Source: Terrimonas ferruginea DSM 30193 (GTDB lineage Bacteria > Bacteroidota > Bacteroidia > Chitinophagales > Chitinophagaceae). Taken from it: a DNA stretch of 64,000 nt. A program made the translations under genes and the position numbers. The stretch lies in contig NZ_KE384400.1 of assembly GCF_000425585.1 (NCBI RefSeq), positions 20,154 to 84,153 of the forward strand, in the 5' to 3' direction. The notes under the pieces are model-generated. The model searched no databases. It was given only the letters and a program-made list of their open reading frames with translations, and was not told where the DNA came from. This document shows positions 52,621 through 61,626 of this stretch, piece by piece. How positions within the stretch are numbered: position 1 is the stretch's first letter; each line of letters starts with the position of its first letter.

Positions 52621-53559
52621 TTGATACAGTATTTTAAAAACATCAACCACCAGACCATTGCGGTCGACAAACCTGAAGACGGAGTTTGGGTAAATGTATT
52701 GCCCCCTCTCCGCCAGGAAGAGTTTTCCAATCTTTCGGAGGAACTGGATATTCCCATCGACTTCCTCACCGACTCACTGGATATCGATGAACGAAGCCGC
52801 TTCGAAGAAGACGACAACGTACGCCTCATCGTTATCAAAACACCCACAGAGAATAATTCCTTCAACGAAAGCGACGCCTATTATATCACCATTCCGATCT
52901 GTATCATTTTAACCCACAACCAGATCGTTACCGTCAACTCATTTGAAAATCCCGCGATCAAAAAATTCCTGAACTCTTTTCAAAACCGCCATCCTGATAA
53001 AAAGAACATGATGGTGCTGAAGATCATTGAAAAGATCGTTCAGAATTTTCTCGAATACCTCAAACAGATCAACCAGCAGCGCAACATCCTCGAACAAAAA
53101 TTATACGATTCCAGCCGCAACGAACACCTGCTGCAGATGATGCGCATCCAGAAAAGCCTGGTGTATTTTGTCACGGCCCTGCGTTCAAATGAATTGCTGC
53201 TGATGAAATTAGAGCGATCCAGTTTTCTTTCTTTGAACGAAGACGAGAAAGAATACCTGAATGACCTGATCGTAGATAATTCGCAGGCCCTGGAGATGGC
53301 GAACATCTACACCAACATCCTCAGCAGTACGCTCGATGCATTTGCCAGTATCATTGCCAACAACCAGAACGAAGTGCTGAAGCGTCTCGCCGTGATTACG
53401 ATCGTGCTCAGCTTTCCCGTATTGATCGCGAGCATATTCGGCATGAATGTGCCGAGCGGTTTCGAACATTCCCCCTATGCCTTTTATATCGTGGTATTTG
53501 TATCATTACTGATCTCGCTGGCTATCGGCTGGTTGTTTTTACGTAAAAAAATATTCTGA
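52621..53559 (+). CDS. corA: CorA-family magnesium/divalent-cation transporter
   Basis: This 312-aa protein has a soluble N-terminal domain, a long helix region and two C-terminal TM helices; the signature FGMNVP (GMN motif) lies after the first. It transports Mg2+ or another divalent cation across the inner membrane. The start is TTG at 52621. It overlaps the nudix gene by 1 base (TGATG). Confidence 0.9.
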   Translation: MIQYFKNINHQTIAVDKPEDGVWVNVLPPLRQEEFSNLSEELDIPIDFLTDSLDIDERSRFEEDDNVRLIVIKTPTENNSFNESDAYYITIPICIILTHNQIVTVNSFENPAIKKFLNSFQNRHPDKKNMMVLKIIEKIVQNFLEYLKQINQQRNILEQKLYDSSRNEHLLQMMRIQKSLVYFVTALRSNELLLMKLERSSFLSLNEDEKEYLNDLIVDNSQALEMANIYTNILSSTLDAFASIIANNQNEVLKRLAVITIVLSFPVLIASIFGMNVPSGFEHSPYAFYIVVFVSLLISLAIGWLFLRKKIF

Positions 53560-54041
53560 TGCCGAATTTCAATCTCCGCGTATATGGCATCCTGGTCAAT
53601 GAACAACGCCAGGTATTGGTGAGTGATGAGTTGATCAGGGGAGGTTATTTTACAAAATTCCCCGGAGGCGGATTGGAGTTTGGCGAAGGCACACGCGAAT
53701 GCCTGGCCCGCGAGTTTAAAGAAGAAATGGATCTCGCCGTAGAAGTGACGGAGCATATTTATACCACAGACTTTTTCCAATTGTCTGCATTCAGACCCGA
53801 TGATCAGATCATTTCCATTTATTATTTCGCCAAAGCCATGGAACCGATCCGTGCGCCGCTTCGCGATAAACCATTTGATTTTGATGAGGAGCAATTGCGT
53901 TTGTACGGAGAAAGAAAAGAGATAGAAACTTTCCGCTTTCTGAATTGGGAAGATTTTTCGCCGGAAGCATTGACGCTTCCCATCGACAAACTCGTAGCAG
54001 CCATGCTGAAAGAAAAAGGGATTGCAGCCCTTCCTTTCTAA
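53559..54041 (+). CDS. NUDIX hydrolase
   Basis: This 160-aa protein has a complete Nudix box, GGGLEFGEGTRECLAREFKEEMDL, with the metal-binding Glu residues. It hydrolyses a nucleoside-diphosphate-X type bond; the substrate is unknown. It is translationally coupled to corA and overlaps the convergent trpF stop by 4 bp. Confidence 0.9.
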   Translation: MPNFNLRVYGILVNEQRQVLVSDELIRGGYFTKFPGGGLEFGEGTRECLAREFKEEMDLAVEVTEHIYTTDFFQLSAFRPDDQIISIYYFAKAMEPIRAPLRDKPFDFDEEQLRLYGERKEIETFRFLNWEDFSPEALTLPIDKLVAAMLKEKGIAALPF

Positions 54042-54673
54042 GCTTTCATTTCCTGTATAAATTTTTTCACGCGGTCCATATCTTTCACTCCCGGGCTGAA
54101 CTCGAATTTACTGTTGATATCGAGCGCAAATAATTTGCGGGCTGCCTCTTCTTTTGCAAAGGCTTTTAATTTTTCTTCGTCACCCGGTTCGATACCGCCG
54201 CTCAGTAAAAAAAGTTTATCGATCACGGCATCACTCAACACTTTCCAGTCAAATTTTTTACCGGTGCCGCCGTACCCGGCACCGAGCGTATCAAACATGT
54301 ACATGTCGCTTGCATCATGGAAAGGGCGTACCATCCATTCAAGCGGATCATTATCGGAAAGCCGGAAGGCTTTGATCACGGTAACGTAGTTGGCCACCTT
54401 TTCGCAGAAGATGGGCGATTCATCGCCGTGAAGCTGAACGATATCGAGGCGATAACTTTCTACGGTCTGCAGCAGTTCTTCATAGGGCGTATTGACAAAC
54501 ACACCGACCTTGCCGATGCCGCCGCCAATCTTTTTCATTTTTTCAGGGGAAAGTTTATTTCCTACAAACCGGGGTGATTTGGAATAAAAAATAAAACCGG
54601 CCAGGTCTGCTCCCATTTCGGCCAGCGCATTCACCTGTTCGGGAAGCGTCATGCCACAGACTTTAATCCTCAT
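54038..54673 (-). CDS. trpF: Phosphoribosylanthranilate isomerase
   Basis: This 211-aa TIM-barrel protein starts MRIKVCGMTLPEQVNALAEMGAD, with the family motif KVCGM and FIFYSKSPRFVG, and ends with LALDINSKFEFSPGVKD. It isomerises PRA to CdRP in tryptophan synthesis. It is the last gene of the trp operon here and overlaps trpC by 4 bp. Confidence 0.96.
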   Translation of the reverse strand: MRIKVCGMTLPEQVNALAEMGADLAGFIFYSKSPRFVGNKLSPEKMKKIGGGIGKVGVFVNTPYEELLQTVESYRLDIVQLHGDESPIFCEKVANYVTVIKAFRLSDNDPLEWMVRPFHDASDMYMFDTLGAGYGGTGKKFDWKVLSDAVIDKLFLLSGGIEPGDEEKLKAFAKEEAARKLFALDINSKFEFSPGVKDMDRVKKFIQEMKA

Positions 54674-55473
54674 ACGCTTATTGCTTTTAGTCGTTCAATG
54701 AATTCGGCAAAAGCAATCGCGGGATCGGGCTCTTTCATAAAAGTTTCGCCGATCAGGAAACCTTTAAAACCAGCTTGTTTTAAAGTTACGATAGTTTCCG
54801 GATTAGCAATACCACTTTCTGCGACGGCGGGTTTATTTTTTGGCAATTGACCGATCAGCGAGAGCGAGGTTTCAATACTTACTTCGAATGTGTGCAGGTT
54901 GCGGTTGTTGACTCCAATCATGCTTACCTCGTCGCAGATATGGTCCAGTTCTTCTTCGTTGTGTATTTCCAGCAATACTTCCAGGTTGATGGACCTTGCA
55001 TAAGCAGCCAGCTCCTTCACCTGCTGCGGCGTAAGGCAGGCAGCGATCAGCAGGATCACGTCTGCACCAAATGCTTTTGCTTCCGCAATCTGCCAGGGAT
55101 CCACGATAAAATCTTTTCGAAGAATGGGAATATCCGTCACCACTTTGGTTTGTATCAGGTCGTCGAGATCACCACCGAAATATTCGGTATCGGTCAACAC
55201 CGAAATGCCGGCGGCTCCACCGTCATTGTATTGACGCACTACTTTCTCCACTTCCAGTTCTTTTGTCTTGAACCAGCCACGGCTGGGGCTTTTGCGCTTG
55301 AATTCAGCAATGATGCCCAGGCTTCCGGGGAATTCCAGTCTCTCGACTAAGGAGCGGTTACTGAATTGCCAGAAGAACCCTTCGCGTTCGAACCGTTCGA
55401 TGCTGCTCTTGGGTTTGAAGCGCGCTACCTCCGCTTTTTTTGTTTCAACGATTTTATCCAGTATTGTACTCAT
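54670..55473 (-). CDS. trpC: Indole-3-glycerol phosphate synthase
   Basis: This 267-aa protein has the IGPS motif GIIAEFKRKSPSRGW and PILRKDFIVDPWQIAEAKAFGAD, with NNRNLHTFEVS later. It cyclises CdRP to indole-glycerol-phosphate. The ATG at 55473 (MSTILDKIVETKK) is chosen because the upstream extension overlaps trpD; start and trpD stop overlap by 4 bp. Confidence 0.96.
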   Translation of the reverse strand: MSTILDKIVETKKAEVARFKPKSSIERFEREGFFWQFSNRSLVERLEFPGSLGIIAEFKRKSPSRGWFKTKELEVEKVVRQYNDGGAAGISVLTDTEYFGGDLDDLIQTKVVTDIPILRKDFIVDPWQIAEAKAFGADVILLIAACLTPQQVKELAAYARSINLEVLLEIHNEEELDHICDEVSMIGVNNRNLHTFEVSIETSLSLIGQLPKNKPAVAESGIANPETIVTLKQAGFKGFLIGETFMKEPDPAIAFAEFIERLKAISV

Positions 55474-56462
55474 TGTAAGGCGATTAATTTGTCCAGACAT
55501 TGTTTTGCTTTCCCGCTTTCCAGGCTGTCAACCGCGGCCTGGTAAGCCGTTTCATAGTTGGCATATTTGCCGGTGCTTTGCAAAGCCATGGCCGCATTGG
55601 CCAATACCACGGCATTCTGCGCCCAGCTTCCATTGCCGTTGATGATGGTACGGAAGATAGCCGCTGCTTCGTCGACGGATTGTCCGCCTGTAATATCACG
55701 GGCATCCACATTCCGTTTGCCTAATTGGATGGCAGAAAACACCTGCTCCCCATTTTGCGTAATCACTTTCGTGTCGTTGGTCAGCGATATTTCATCGTAG
55801 CCATCGAGACCATGAATAATGGTAAAAGGTTTGCCCGTACGTTGCAGCAGGTAATTATAAATCCTGGCCATTTCCAGGTTGAAAACACCCACCAGTTGAT
55901 AATCCGGGTTGGCCGGATTCACCATCGGTCCGAGCATATTAAAGAAAGTACGCATTGCCAGGTTTTTGCGGATCGGGCCTACGGCCTTCAAGGCCGGATG
56001 AAACAACGGCGCATGCAAAAAACAAATGCCCGCTTTCTCCAATTCATTTTGCAAAGCGCTGCTGTCGTTCTTGAATTGGTAGCCTAGTTTTTCCATTACA
56101 TTGGAAGCACCGCTAACCGATGAAGCGCCATAGTTGCCATGCTTCGCCACATGCTGACCGGCACCTGCCACGATGAAACAACTCAGCGTGGAGATATTGA
56201 ATGTATTCTTTCCATCACCACCGGTGCCGACAATATCGATAACGGGTACGTCACCGAGGTCGACGGGTACGCAGAGTTCGAGCAGCGCATCCTGGAAGCC
56301 TTCCAATTCTTCAATGGTAATGCTGCGCATCAGGTAAACGGTCATAAAGGCCGTCACCTCATGTTCGTTGCAGGCCTGTTTGCCGATATTGACAAGCACG
56401 TCTTTTGCCTGTTGCCGGCTCAGTGTTTTGTGTTCGAAAAGATGTTGCAGCGTATTTTTCAA
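55470..56462 (-). CDS. trpD: Anthranilate phosphoribosyltransferase
   Basis: This 330-aa protein has the GTGGDGKNTFNIST anion- and PRPP-binding motif, KHGNYGASSVSG and HGLDGYDEIS. It adds phosphoribose to anthranilate. The start is TTG at 56462, whose first base abuts a heptad array. A 189-bp gap to trpG, filled with repeats, is unusual inside a trp operon. Confidence 0.96.
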   Translation of the reverse strand: MKNTLQHLFEHKTLSRQQAKDVLVNIGKQACNEHEVTAFMTVYLMRSITIEELEGFQDALLELCVPVDLGDVPVIDIVGTGGDGKNTFNISTLSCFIVAGAGQHVAKHGNYGASSVSGASNVMEKLGYQFKNDSSALQNELEKAGICFLHAPLFHPALKAVGPIRKNLAMRTFFNMLGPMVNPANPDYQLVGVFNLEMARIYNYLLQRTGKPFTIIHGLDGYDEISLTNDTKVITQNGEQVFSAIQLGKRNVDARDITGGQSVDEAAAIFRTIINGNGSWAQNAVVLANAAMALQSTGKYANYETAYQAAVDSLESGKAKQCLDKLIALQ

Positions 56463-56496
56463 AGTAGTAAGTTGTAAGTATTAAGTTTTAAGTAAA
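56462..56496. repeat. Heptad tandem repeat, AAGTATT family (5 units)
   Basis: The units AAGTAGT, AAGTTGT, AAGTATT, AAGTTTT and AAGTAAA start at the trpD initiation codon. Confidence 0.8.
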
Positions 56497-56521
56497 TCGT
56501 GTATCTGCTATTTATGCCGCT

Positions 56522-56580
56522 TTGCGTGAACCGGTGCCGTTTTCACGCAGAGGCGCAAAGGAGCTAAGACGCAAAGACTC
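56522..56580. repeat. Heptad-like repeat, ACGCAGA/GGCGCAA family
   Basis: Reading ACGCAGA, GGCGCAA, AGGAGCT, AAGACGC and AAAGACT gives a 7-bp register. It resembles CGCAGAGG-type repeats found in various bacterial genomes. A similar GCGTGAACGCTGCGTCTTTT stretch is at about 27165. Confidence 0.5.
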
Positions 56581-56586
56581 TCCTTA

Positions 56587-56628
56587 TTGACTATTGACCA
56601 TTCACTATTGACCATTGACCATTCACCA
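56587..56628. repeat. Heptad tandem repeat, TTGACCA family (6 units)
   Basis: The units TTGACTA, TTGACCA, TTCACTA, TTGACCA, TTGACCA and TTCACCA lie in the trpG-trpD gap; the same family as at 12180. Confidence 0.85.
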
Positions 56629-56637
56629 TTGCTCCCT

Positions 56638-56651
56638 TTTTGACTTTTGAA
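56638..56651. repeat. Heptad tandem repeat, TTTTGAC family (2 units)
   Basis: TTTTGAC and TTTTGAA directly abut the trpG stop codon at 56652. Confidence 0.6.
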
Positions 56652-57221
56652 TTATCCCCTCAGCCAATTCCTCAATATCGTCTCTCCCTCCGGCGTCAAC
56701 ACACTTTCCGGATGGAACTGCACACCCTGCAGGTCATAGTTTTTATGTTGCAGGGCCATGATATAACCATTATCGTCACGGGCGGTGATCTCCAGCTCTT
56801 CGGGAAAATCCTTATCGTCTACTATCCAGGAATGATAACGGCCTACGCGGAACACATCAGACATGCCGTCAAACAATGGCGACGCAACGGTTGTCAGCCG
56901 GCAATCGGTGGCGATGCCATGATACACGGTAGACAAATTCGATAGCGTGCCACCAAATGCCTCACCAATGGCCTGATGCCCCAGACACACGCCCAGTATG
57001 GATTTCGTAGCCGCGTATTCTTTGATCAATGGCAGTAACAATCCTGCTTCCTCCGGGATGCCCGGCCCGGGCGAAAGAATGATCTTGTCATACACCGCTA
57101 CATCCTCCAAGGGCAACTGATCGTTGCGGATCACATCGACTTTTTGGTTCAATATCTTTTCCACGATATGAACCAGGTTATAAGTAAATGAATCGTAATT
57201 ATCGAAAACAAGGACTTTCAT
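56652..57221 (-). CDS. trpG: Anthranilate synthase component II (glutamine amidotransferase)
   Basis: This 189-aa class I glutaminase has FDNYDSFTYNLVH at the start, the nucleophile Cys in GVCLGHQAIGEAFGG, and FHPESVLTPEG with the catalytic His and Glu. It supplies ammonia to TrpE. The ATG at 57221 (MKVLVFDNYDSF) is chosen; the frame extends 15 codons upstream over the trpE end. It lies 19 bp downstream of trpE. Confidence 0.96.
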   Translation of the reverse strand: MKVLVFDNYDSFTYNLVHIVEKILNQKVDVIRNDQLPLEDVAVYDKIILSPGPGIPEEAGLLLPLIKEYAATKSILGVCLGHQAIGEAFGGTLSNLSTVYHGIATDCRLTTVASPLFDGMSDVFRVGRYHSWIVDDKDFPEELEITARDDNGYIMALQHKNYDLQGVQFHPESVLTPEGETILRNWLRG

Positions 57222-57240
57222 GGCTTGTATTGTTTGAGGA

Positions 57241-58656
57241 CTATTGAATATGTTCTGCTGCTTCAATGGCTTTCTTCAATGCCCCTAGTTTGTTATTGAC
57301 TTCCTGTAATTCATTTTCAGGTTTGCTGGCGGCCACTACACCTGCTCCCGCCTGGTAAGTCAGTTTATTGTGGCGGCTGAGCAGTGTGCGGATCATGATG
57401 GCATGGTTAAAACTTCCATCCATTCCAATGAAACCGATGGCGCCACCGTAATAGCCGCGGTCCGTGGGTTCCAGTCCACTGATCAATTCCATTGCTTTGA
57501 TCTTGGGCGCGCCGCTCAACGTACCGGCAGGAAAAGATTTGGCAAAAAGCTGGTACGGATTTTTTCCCTGCGGAACCTGTCCGCTTACTTCACTCACCAT
57601 GTGAATGACATGGGAGAAATATTGCACCTCCTTGTAATGATTCACCTGCACATCCGAACATTCACGACTGAGGTCATTGCGTGCCAGGTCAACCAGCATT
57701 ACATGTTCGGCATTTTCTTTTTCATCGGCGAGCAAAGAAGCCGCGGCCTGCCTGTCCTGCTCTGCATCGCCTGTGCGTTTCACCGTACCGGCAATCGGAT
57801 GCACCACGGCCCTGTTGTGCCGGATGATGAGTTGCGACTCGGGAGACGAGCCCATCAGTTTATAATCACCATAATCAAAAAAGAACAAATAAGGCGAAGG
57901 ATTGATGCTGCGCAAAGCACGGTATACATTGAATTCATCACCGGAAAAAGGTTGTTCAAAACGACGGCTCAACACGATCTGGAAAACATCACCGCGCAAA
58001 CAACTTTTGATACCCGAGGCTACCATTTCACGGTAATGTTCATCAGTCATGTTGGACTTTTCATCGCCTTTTTTGCTGAAGGGATAAACCGGTACGTCCT
58101 TGCTTCTGATCAGTGATTCCAAAAGGCCCAGTTCGGACGGCACACCGTCGATCTGGTTTTCGCAGATGAATAACTCATCGCGGAAATGATTAATGGCAAT
58201 GATGTATTGATAAAGGCGGTAACGGATCAGCGGAATCGCATTTTCTCCGGGATGTGTTTGTAGATGGATGCGATCGAAGAACGCTACTGCTTCATAGGAA
58301 GTGTAACCATAAAGCCCCTGTGCGAAAGCTGTTTCTTTGCCTCCGGATGAGGAGGTTTCAAATTGTGCGGTATACGACAACAGCAGATCCGGAATAGCGG
58401 TACCTGCGTTGATCTCTTTCTTTTCCGGTGGCATGCCTGGCCATTTGATGTCGGCCTGCCGCGGGTTCCTGATCTCGATGCCCCCTATCGCATTTACGCA
58501 GATAAAGGACCAACTGTCGCTGGCAGCGTGGTGATCGGTGCTTTCCAGCAGGTTGGTATCACGAAAACGGTCGCGTAGCCGCAGGTAGATGCCCACCGGA
58601 GTGTGTACGTCGGCGAGCATGCGTTTGGTGACGGTATGTATCCTGATCTTCTTCAT
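57241..58656 (-). CDS. trpE: Anthranilate synthase component I
   Basis: This 471-aa protein has the feedback motif LLES in NLLESTDHH near residue 40, and the catalytic core GSSPESQLI, IAGTVKRT, ARNDLSRE, FPAGTLSGAPKIKAME and YYGGAIGF. It converts chorismate to anthranilate. The ATG at 58656 follows a terminator hairpin by 24 bp and a tryptophan leader ORF, so expression is probably controlled by attenuation. Confidence 0.97.
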   Translation of the reverse strand: MKKIRIHTVTKRMLADVHTPVGIYLRLRDRFRDTNLLESTDHHAASDSWSFICVNAIGGIEIRNPRQADIKWPGMPPEKKEINAGTAIPDLLLSYTAQFETSSSGGKETAFAQGLYGYTSYEAVAFFDRIHLQTHPGENAIPLIRYRLYQYIIAINHFRDELFICENQIDGVPSELGLLESLIRSKDVPVYPFSKKGDEKSNMTDEHYREMVASGIKSCLRGDVFQIVLSRRFEQPFSGDEFNVYRALRSINPSPYLFFFDYGDYKLMGSSPESQLIIRHNRAVVHPIAGTVKRTGDAEQDRQAAASLLADEKENAEHVMLVDLARNDLSRECSDVQVNHYKEVQYFSHVIHMVSEVSGQVPQGKNPYQLFAKSFPAGTLSGAPKIKAMELISGLEPTDRGYYGGAIGFIGMDGSFNHAIMIRTLLSRHNKLTYQAGAGVVAASKPENELQEVNNKLGALKKAIEAAEHIQ

Positions 58657-58680
58657 TTGTTCAATTTGCCTGTATAGTCT

Positions 58681-58711
58681 GAAAAAACAAATCCCCACGT
58701 ATTGTGGGGAC
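58681..58711 (-). terminator. trp attenuator terminator
   Basis: The minus transcript forms TCCCCAC/GTGGGGA with a short loop followed by TTTGTTTTTTC. It lies between the leader ORF and trpE, as expected for an attenuator. Confidence 0.8.
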
Positions 58712-58743
58712 TGAATGCGTTTATTGCAATTATGACAACGACA

Positions 58744-58803
58744 TTACATAACCCCGGAAGAGTTTGTCTGCCACCACCAAATAATATTGCATTGTTGAAT
58801 CAT
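58744..58803 (-). CDS. trpL: Tryptophan leader peptide (19 aa, three consecutive Trp)
   Basis: The ORF encodes MIQQCNIIWWWQTNSSGVM, with three consecutive UGG codons at positions 9-11, ending TAA at 58744. The CCGGGG of codons 16-17 could pair with the CCCC of the terminator 5' arm, giving an antiterminator. When Trp-tRNA is low, stalling at WWW would prevent terminator formation and let trpE be transcribed. The ATG is about 4 bp after the -7 box, so the leader may be translated without a Shine-Dalgarno. Confidence 0.82.
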   Translation of the reverse strand: MIQQCNIIWWWQTNSSGVM

Positions 58804-58807
58804 GGAG

Positions 58808-58838
58808 CAAAGATACAAGGCTAAATATAGCCGCCAAA
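58808..58838 (-). promoter_or_regulatory. trp operon promoter (TTTG, 19 bp, TATCTTTG)
   Basis: On the minus strand, TTTG (58838-58835), 19 bp, then TATCTTTG (58815-58808) match the consensus exactly, 4 bp before the trp leader ATG. Confidence 0.85.
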
Positions 58839-58880
58839 TTTTTCTTACAGGAATGGTTCCCGCTGCTGGTATGAATTCGT

Positions 58881-58888
58881 TAGTTTTG
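58881..58888 (+). promoter_or_regulatory. Candidate -7 box TAGTTTTG for the GNAT gene
   Basis: An exact TAnnTTTG match 15 bp before the ATG at 58904. The -33 region is weak. Confidence 0.45.
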
Positions 58889-58903
58889 AATAAACCCTCT
58901 CTC

Positions 58904-59188
58904 ATGGAAATCCTCTTTCAACAGGACGGTACCAAAGGCAGCTTTTATATTGATGGCGATGGCAACGAACCGCTCGCCGAACTCACCTTCAGTATGGCAG
59001 GTACCGATAAAATGATCCTCGATCATACCGGCGTAACCGACGCGCTCCGCGGTAAAAATGCCGGCGCTGCGATGGTTGCCAAAGCCGTAGAATATGCCCG
59101 CGCCAATAACATCCGTATTATTCCCCTATGCCCTTTTGCCCGTGCCCAGTTTGATAAACACCCCGAATACAACGATACCAGATCCTGA
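58904..59188 (+). CDS. GNAT-fold N-acetyltransferase (YjdJ-like)
   Basis: This 94-aa protein has FYIDGDGNEPLAELTFSMAG, ILDHTGVTDALRGKNAGAAMVAKAVEYARANN and IIPLCPFARAQFDKHPEY, the compact COG2388-type GNAT pattern. It likely acetylates a small molecule or protein. The ATG at 58904 is chosen because upstream translation covers the trp promoter. Confidence 0.85.
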   Translation: MEILFQQDGTKGSFYIDGDGNEPLAELTFSMAGTDKMILDHTGVTDALRGKNAGAAMVAKAVEYARANNIRIIPLCPFARAQFDKHPEYNDTRS

Positions 59189-59220
59189 TCCATTCTTCTT
59201 CATTTAAAAAGAAATGAACC

Positions 59221-61626
59221 ATGCGTTATCTGCTTTTCCTGTTTTCCCTGTTAATGACAGCTACCCTGCATGCGCAGGACGATATTGCCTACCAGACGCC
59301 ACCCAAACTGATCAGCGACCTGGTACTGGCTCCACCCACGCCTTCCATCAGTTTAAGTAAAAAAGGTGACTGGCTGTTATTGTTGCAGCGATCCAGTTAT
59401 CCTTCCGTGGAAGAACTGGCCCAGCCAGAATTAAAGATCGCCGGTCTTCGCATCAATCCGGCCAACTTCGCACCAAGCCGTCAGACATTTATTAATAGCC
59501 TGGTGTTGCGCCAGGTGAACAGTGGCAAAGATTTTACCATCACCGGTCTGCCCTCACCCCTGTTTGCCAGCCAGGTGAGCTGGAGCCCTGACGAAAAAAA
59601 GATTGCATTGCTGCATACCAGTGCATCACGTGTGGACCTGTATGTAATCGATGTGGCTACACGCCGTGCCGCCAAAGTAAACAAGACTGCCCTGAACTCC
59701 ATCATGGTGGATTACGATTGGATCGATAACCAACGCCTGCTCTATGCCGTTACTACAAAAACGGCGGCACAGGCACCCAAACGTTCTTTGTTACCCAAAG
59801 GGCCCGCTACCCAGGAAAATCTTGGTAAAGCCTCTCCGCGTCCTACTTACCAGGACATGATCAAATCGCCGCACGACGAAGACCTGTTTGCTTTTTATAC
59901 AACCGTACAATTAATCCAAAATACCAATGGCGCAGAACAAAAGATCGGTCAGCCTGCTATCTATTCACGGGTGAGCATTTCTCCCGATAAAAAATACATG
60001 CTTACGCAGACCATCAAAAAACCTTTTTCCTACCTGGTACCTGCCTCCGGATTTGCCTCTGCAGTCAGCATCACCGACATCACGGGAAAACTCATCAAAA
60101 AGATAACCGATCTGCCTTCCTCCGAAACGGCACCCAGCGGGTACGACAACGTGCAACCCACACCGCGTGGTTACGGATGGCGCAACGATCAGCCGGCGTC
60201 GCTTACCTGGTGTGAGCCACTCGACAGCGGTCTTATCAAAAAGCCGGCAGAATACCGGGATGCAGTGTATCAATTAGCAGCGCCTTTCAGCGGCAAAGCT
60301 GAGCAACTGTTCCGCACCAGGATGCGCTTCAGCTATGTCTTATGGGGAAATGATCAGGCGGCGTTGGTATCGGAAGGTCTGCGCAGCAGGCAGCAAACAC
60401 AACTCAACCGTTACAGTCCCATTACCGGTGATCTTGAAAAACTATTTTCCCGTAACACAACGGATGCCTACAGCAATCCGGGGCAGCCGGTGACCGCTCC
60501 GAATCAATGGGACAAACAAACCCTGTTGTTACTGGACAAAGGCAACAAAATCTTACTCAACAATATAACAGGCAGTTCACCCAAAGGTGATCTTCCCTTC
60601 CTGTTATCATTTGACCTGCATACCAAAAAAGCAGACACCCTGTGGCGTTGCCAGGAAGGAACCTATGAATACGTGGCCCAGGTATCCGATCCTGAAAAGC
60701 TGGTGCTGATCACCCGCCGCGAAACAGAAAATGAAGTACCGAACTATTGGCTGAAAAATCTGCGGCTGCGTATTGCCGATCGTGCACTTACTGCATTCAA
60801 GGATCCTTATCCTGCTATGAAAGGTGTACAAAAACAAAAAATAAAATACCAGCGTGCTGATGGAGTAACCTTAACCGGCGACCTCTATACGCCGGCGGGT
60901 TATACACCGGGGAAAGATGCGCCCCTGCCCGTGTTCATCTGGGCCTATCCTGCAGAATACAGTTCTGTGGCGGATGCTGCGCAGATCCGTGGCAGCGAAC
61001 ATCGCTTCACCACGCTCAGTTGGGGATCGCCTGTGTTTTATGTAACGCAGGGATATGCGGTGCTCAACAATGCAGAAATGCCGATCGTGGCAACAGATAC
61101 GGCGCGTAAGCCGAATGATAATTTCATCGAACAACTGCGCCTCAATGCCGAAGCCGCTATCCGCAAACTGTCCGACATGAAAGTGGGCGACAGCAATCGC
61201 ATAGCGGTAGGAGGTCATAGTTATGGTGCTTTCATGACGGCCAACCTTCTTGCGCATACCAAACTCTTCAAAGCCGGCATAGCGCGAAGCGGTGCCTACA
61301 ACCGCACACTAACGCCCTTTGGCTTTCAGAATGAAGACCGCACCTACTGGCAGGCACCGGAGCTGTATCATGACATGAGTCCGTTCAGCTATGCTAATCA
61401 GATCAAAACACCTTTGTTGCTGATTCACGGTGATGCCGACAACAATACCGGCACCTATCCTATCCAGAGTGAGCGCTTGTTCAATGCGATCAAAGGACAT
61501 GGAGGCGTGGTACGCTATATCAGTCTTCCTTATGAAAGCCACGGCTATCAGGGAAAAGAGAACATTCTTCACTTACTCACCGAGCAGCTCAACTGGCTGG
61601 ATAAATATGTAAAAAACGCACGCTGA
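59221..61626 (+). CDS. S9-family (prolyl-oligopeptidase-type) serine peptidase, secreted
   Basis: This 801-aa protein has a signal peptide (MRYLLFLFSLLMTATLHAQ). An N-terminal beta-propeller (SPDEKKIALLHTSASRVDLYVID) is followed by a catalytic alpha/beta-hydrolase domain. Its triad is Ser in GGHSYGAFMTANLL, Asp in IHGDADNNTG and His in YESHGYQGKEN. It is likely a periplasmic oligopeptidase, followed by an M14 peptidase whose ATG overlaps its stop. Confidence 0.92.
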   Translation: MRYLLFLFSLLMTATLHAQDDIAYQTPPKLISDLVLAPPTPSISLSKKGDWLLLLQRSSYPSVEELAQPELKIAGLRINPANFAPSRQTFINSLVLRQVNSGKDFTITGLPSPLFASQVSWSPDEKKIALLHTSASRVDLYVIDVATRRAAKVNKTALNSIMVDYDWIDNQRLLYAVTTKTAAQAPKRSLLPKGPATQENLGKASPRPTYQDMIKSPHDEDLFAFYTTVQLIQNTNGAEQKIGQPAIYSRVSISPDKKYMLTQTIKKPFSYLVPASGFASAVSITDITGKLIKKITDLPSSETAPSGYDNVQPTPRGYGWRNDQPASLTWCEPLDSGLIKKPAEYRDAVYQLAAPFSGKAEQLFRTRMRFSYVLWGNDQAALVSEGLRSRQQTQLNRYSPITGDLEKLFSRNTTDAYSNPGQPVTAPNQWDKQTLLLLDKGNKILLNNITGSSPKGDLPFLLSFDLHTKKADTLWRCQEGTYEYVAQVSDPEKLVLITRRETENEVPNYWLKNLRLRIADRALTAFKDPYPAMKGVQKQKIKYQRADGVTLTGDLYTPAGYTPGKDAPLPVFIWAYPAEYSSVADAAQIRGSEHRFTTLSWGSPVFYVTQGYAVLNNAEMPIVATDTARKPNDNFIEQLRLNAEAAIRKLSDMKVGDSNRIAVGGHSYGAFMTANLLAHTKLFKAGIARSGAYNRTLTPFGFQNEDRTYWQAPELYHDMSPFSYANQIKTPLLLIHGDADNNTGTYPIQSERLFNAIKGHGGVVRYISLPYESHGYQGKENILHLLTEQLNWLDKYVKNAR

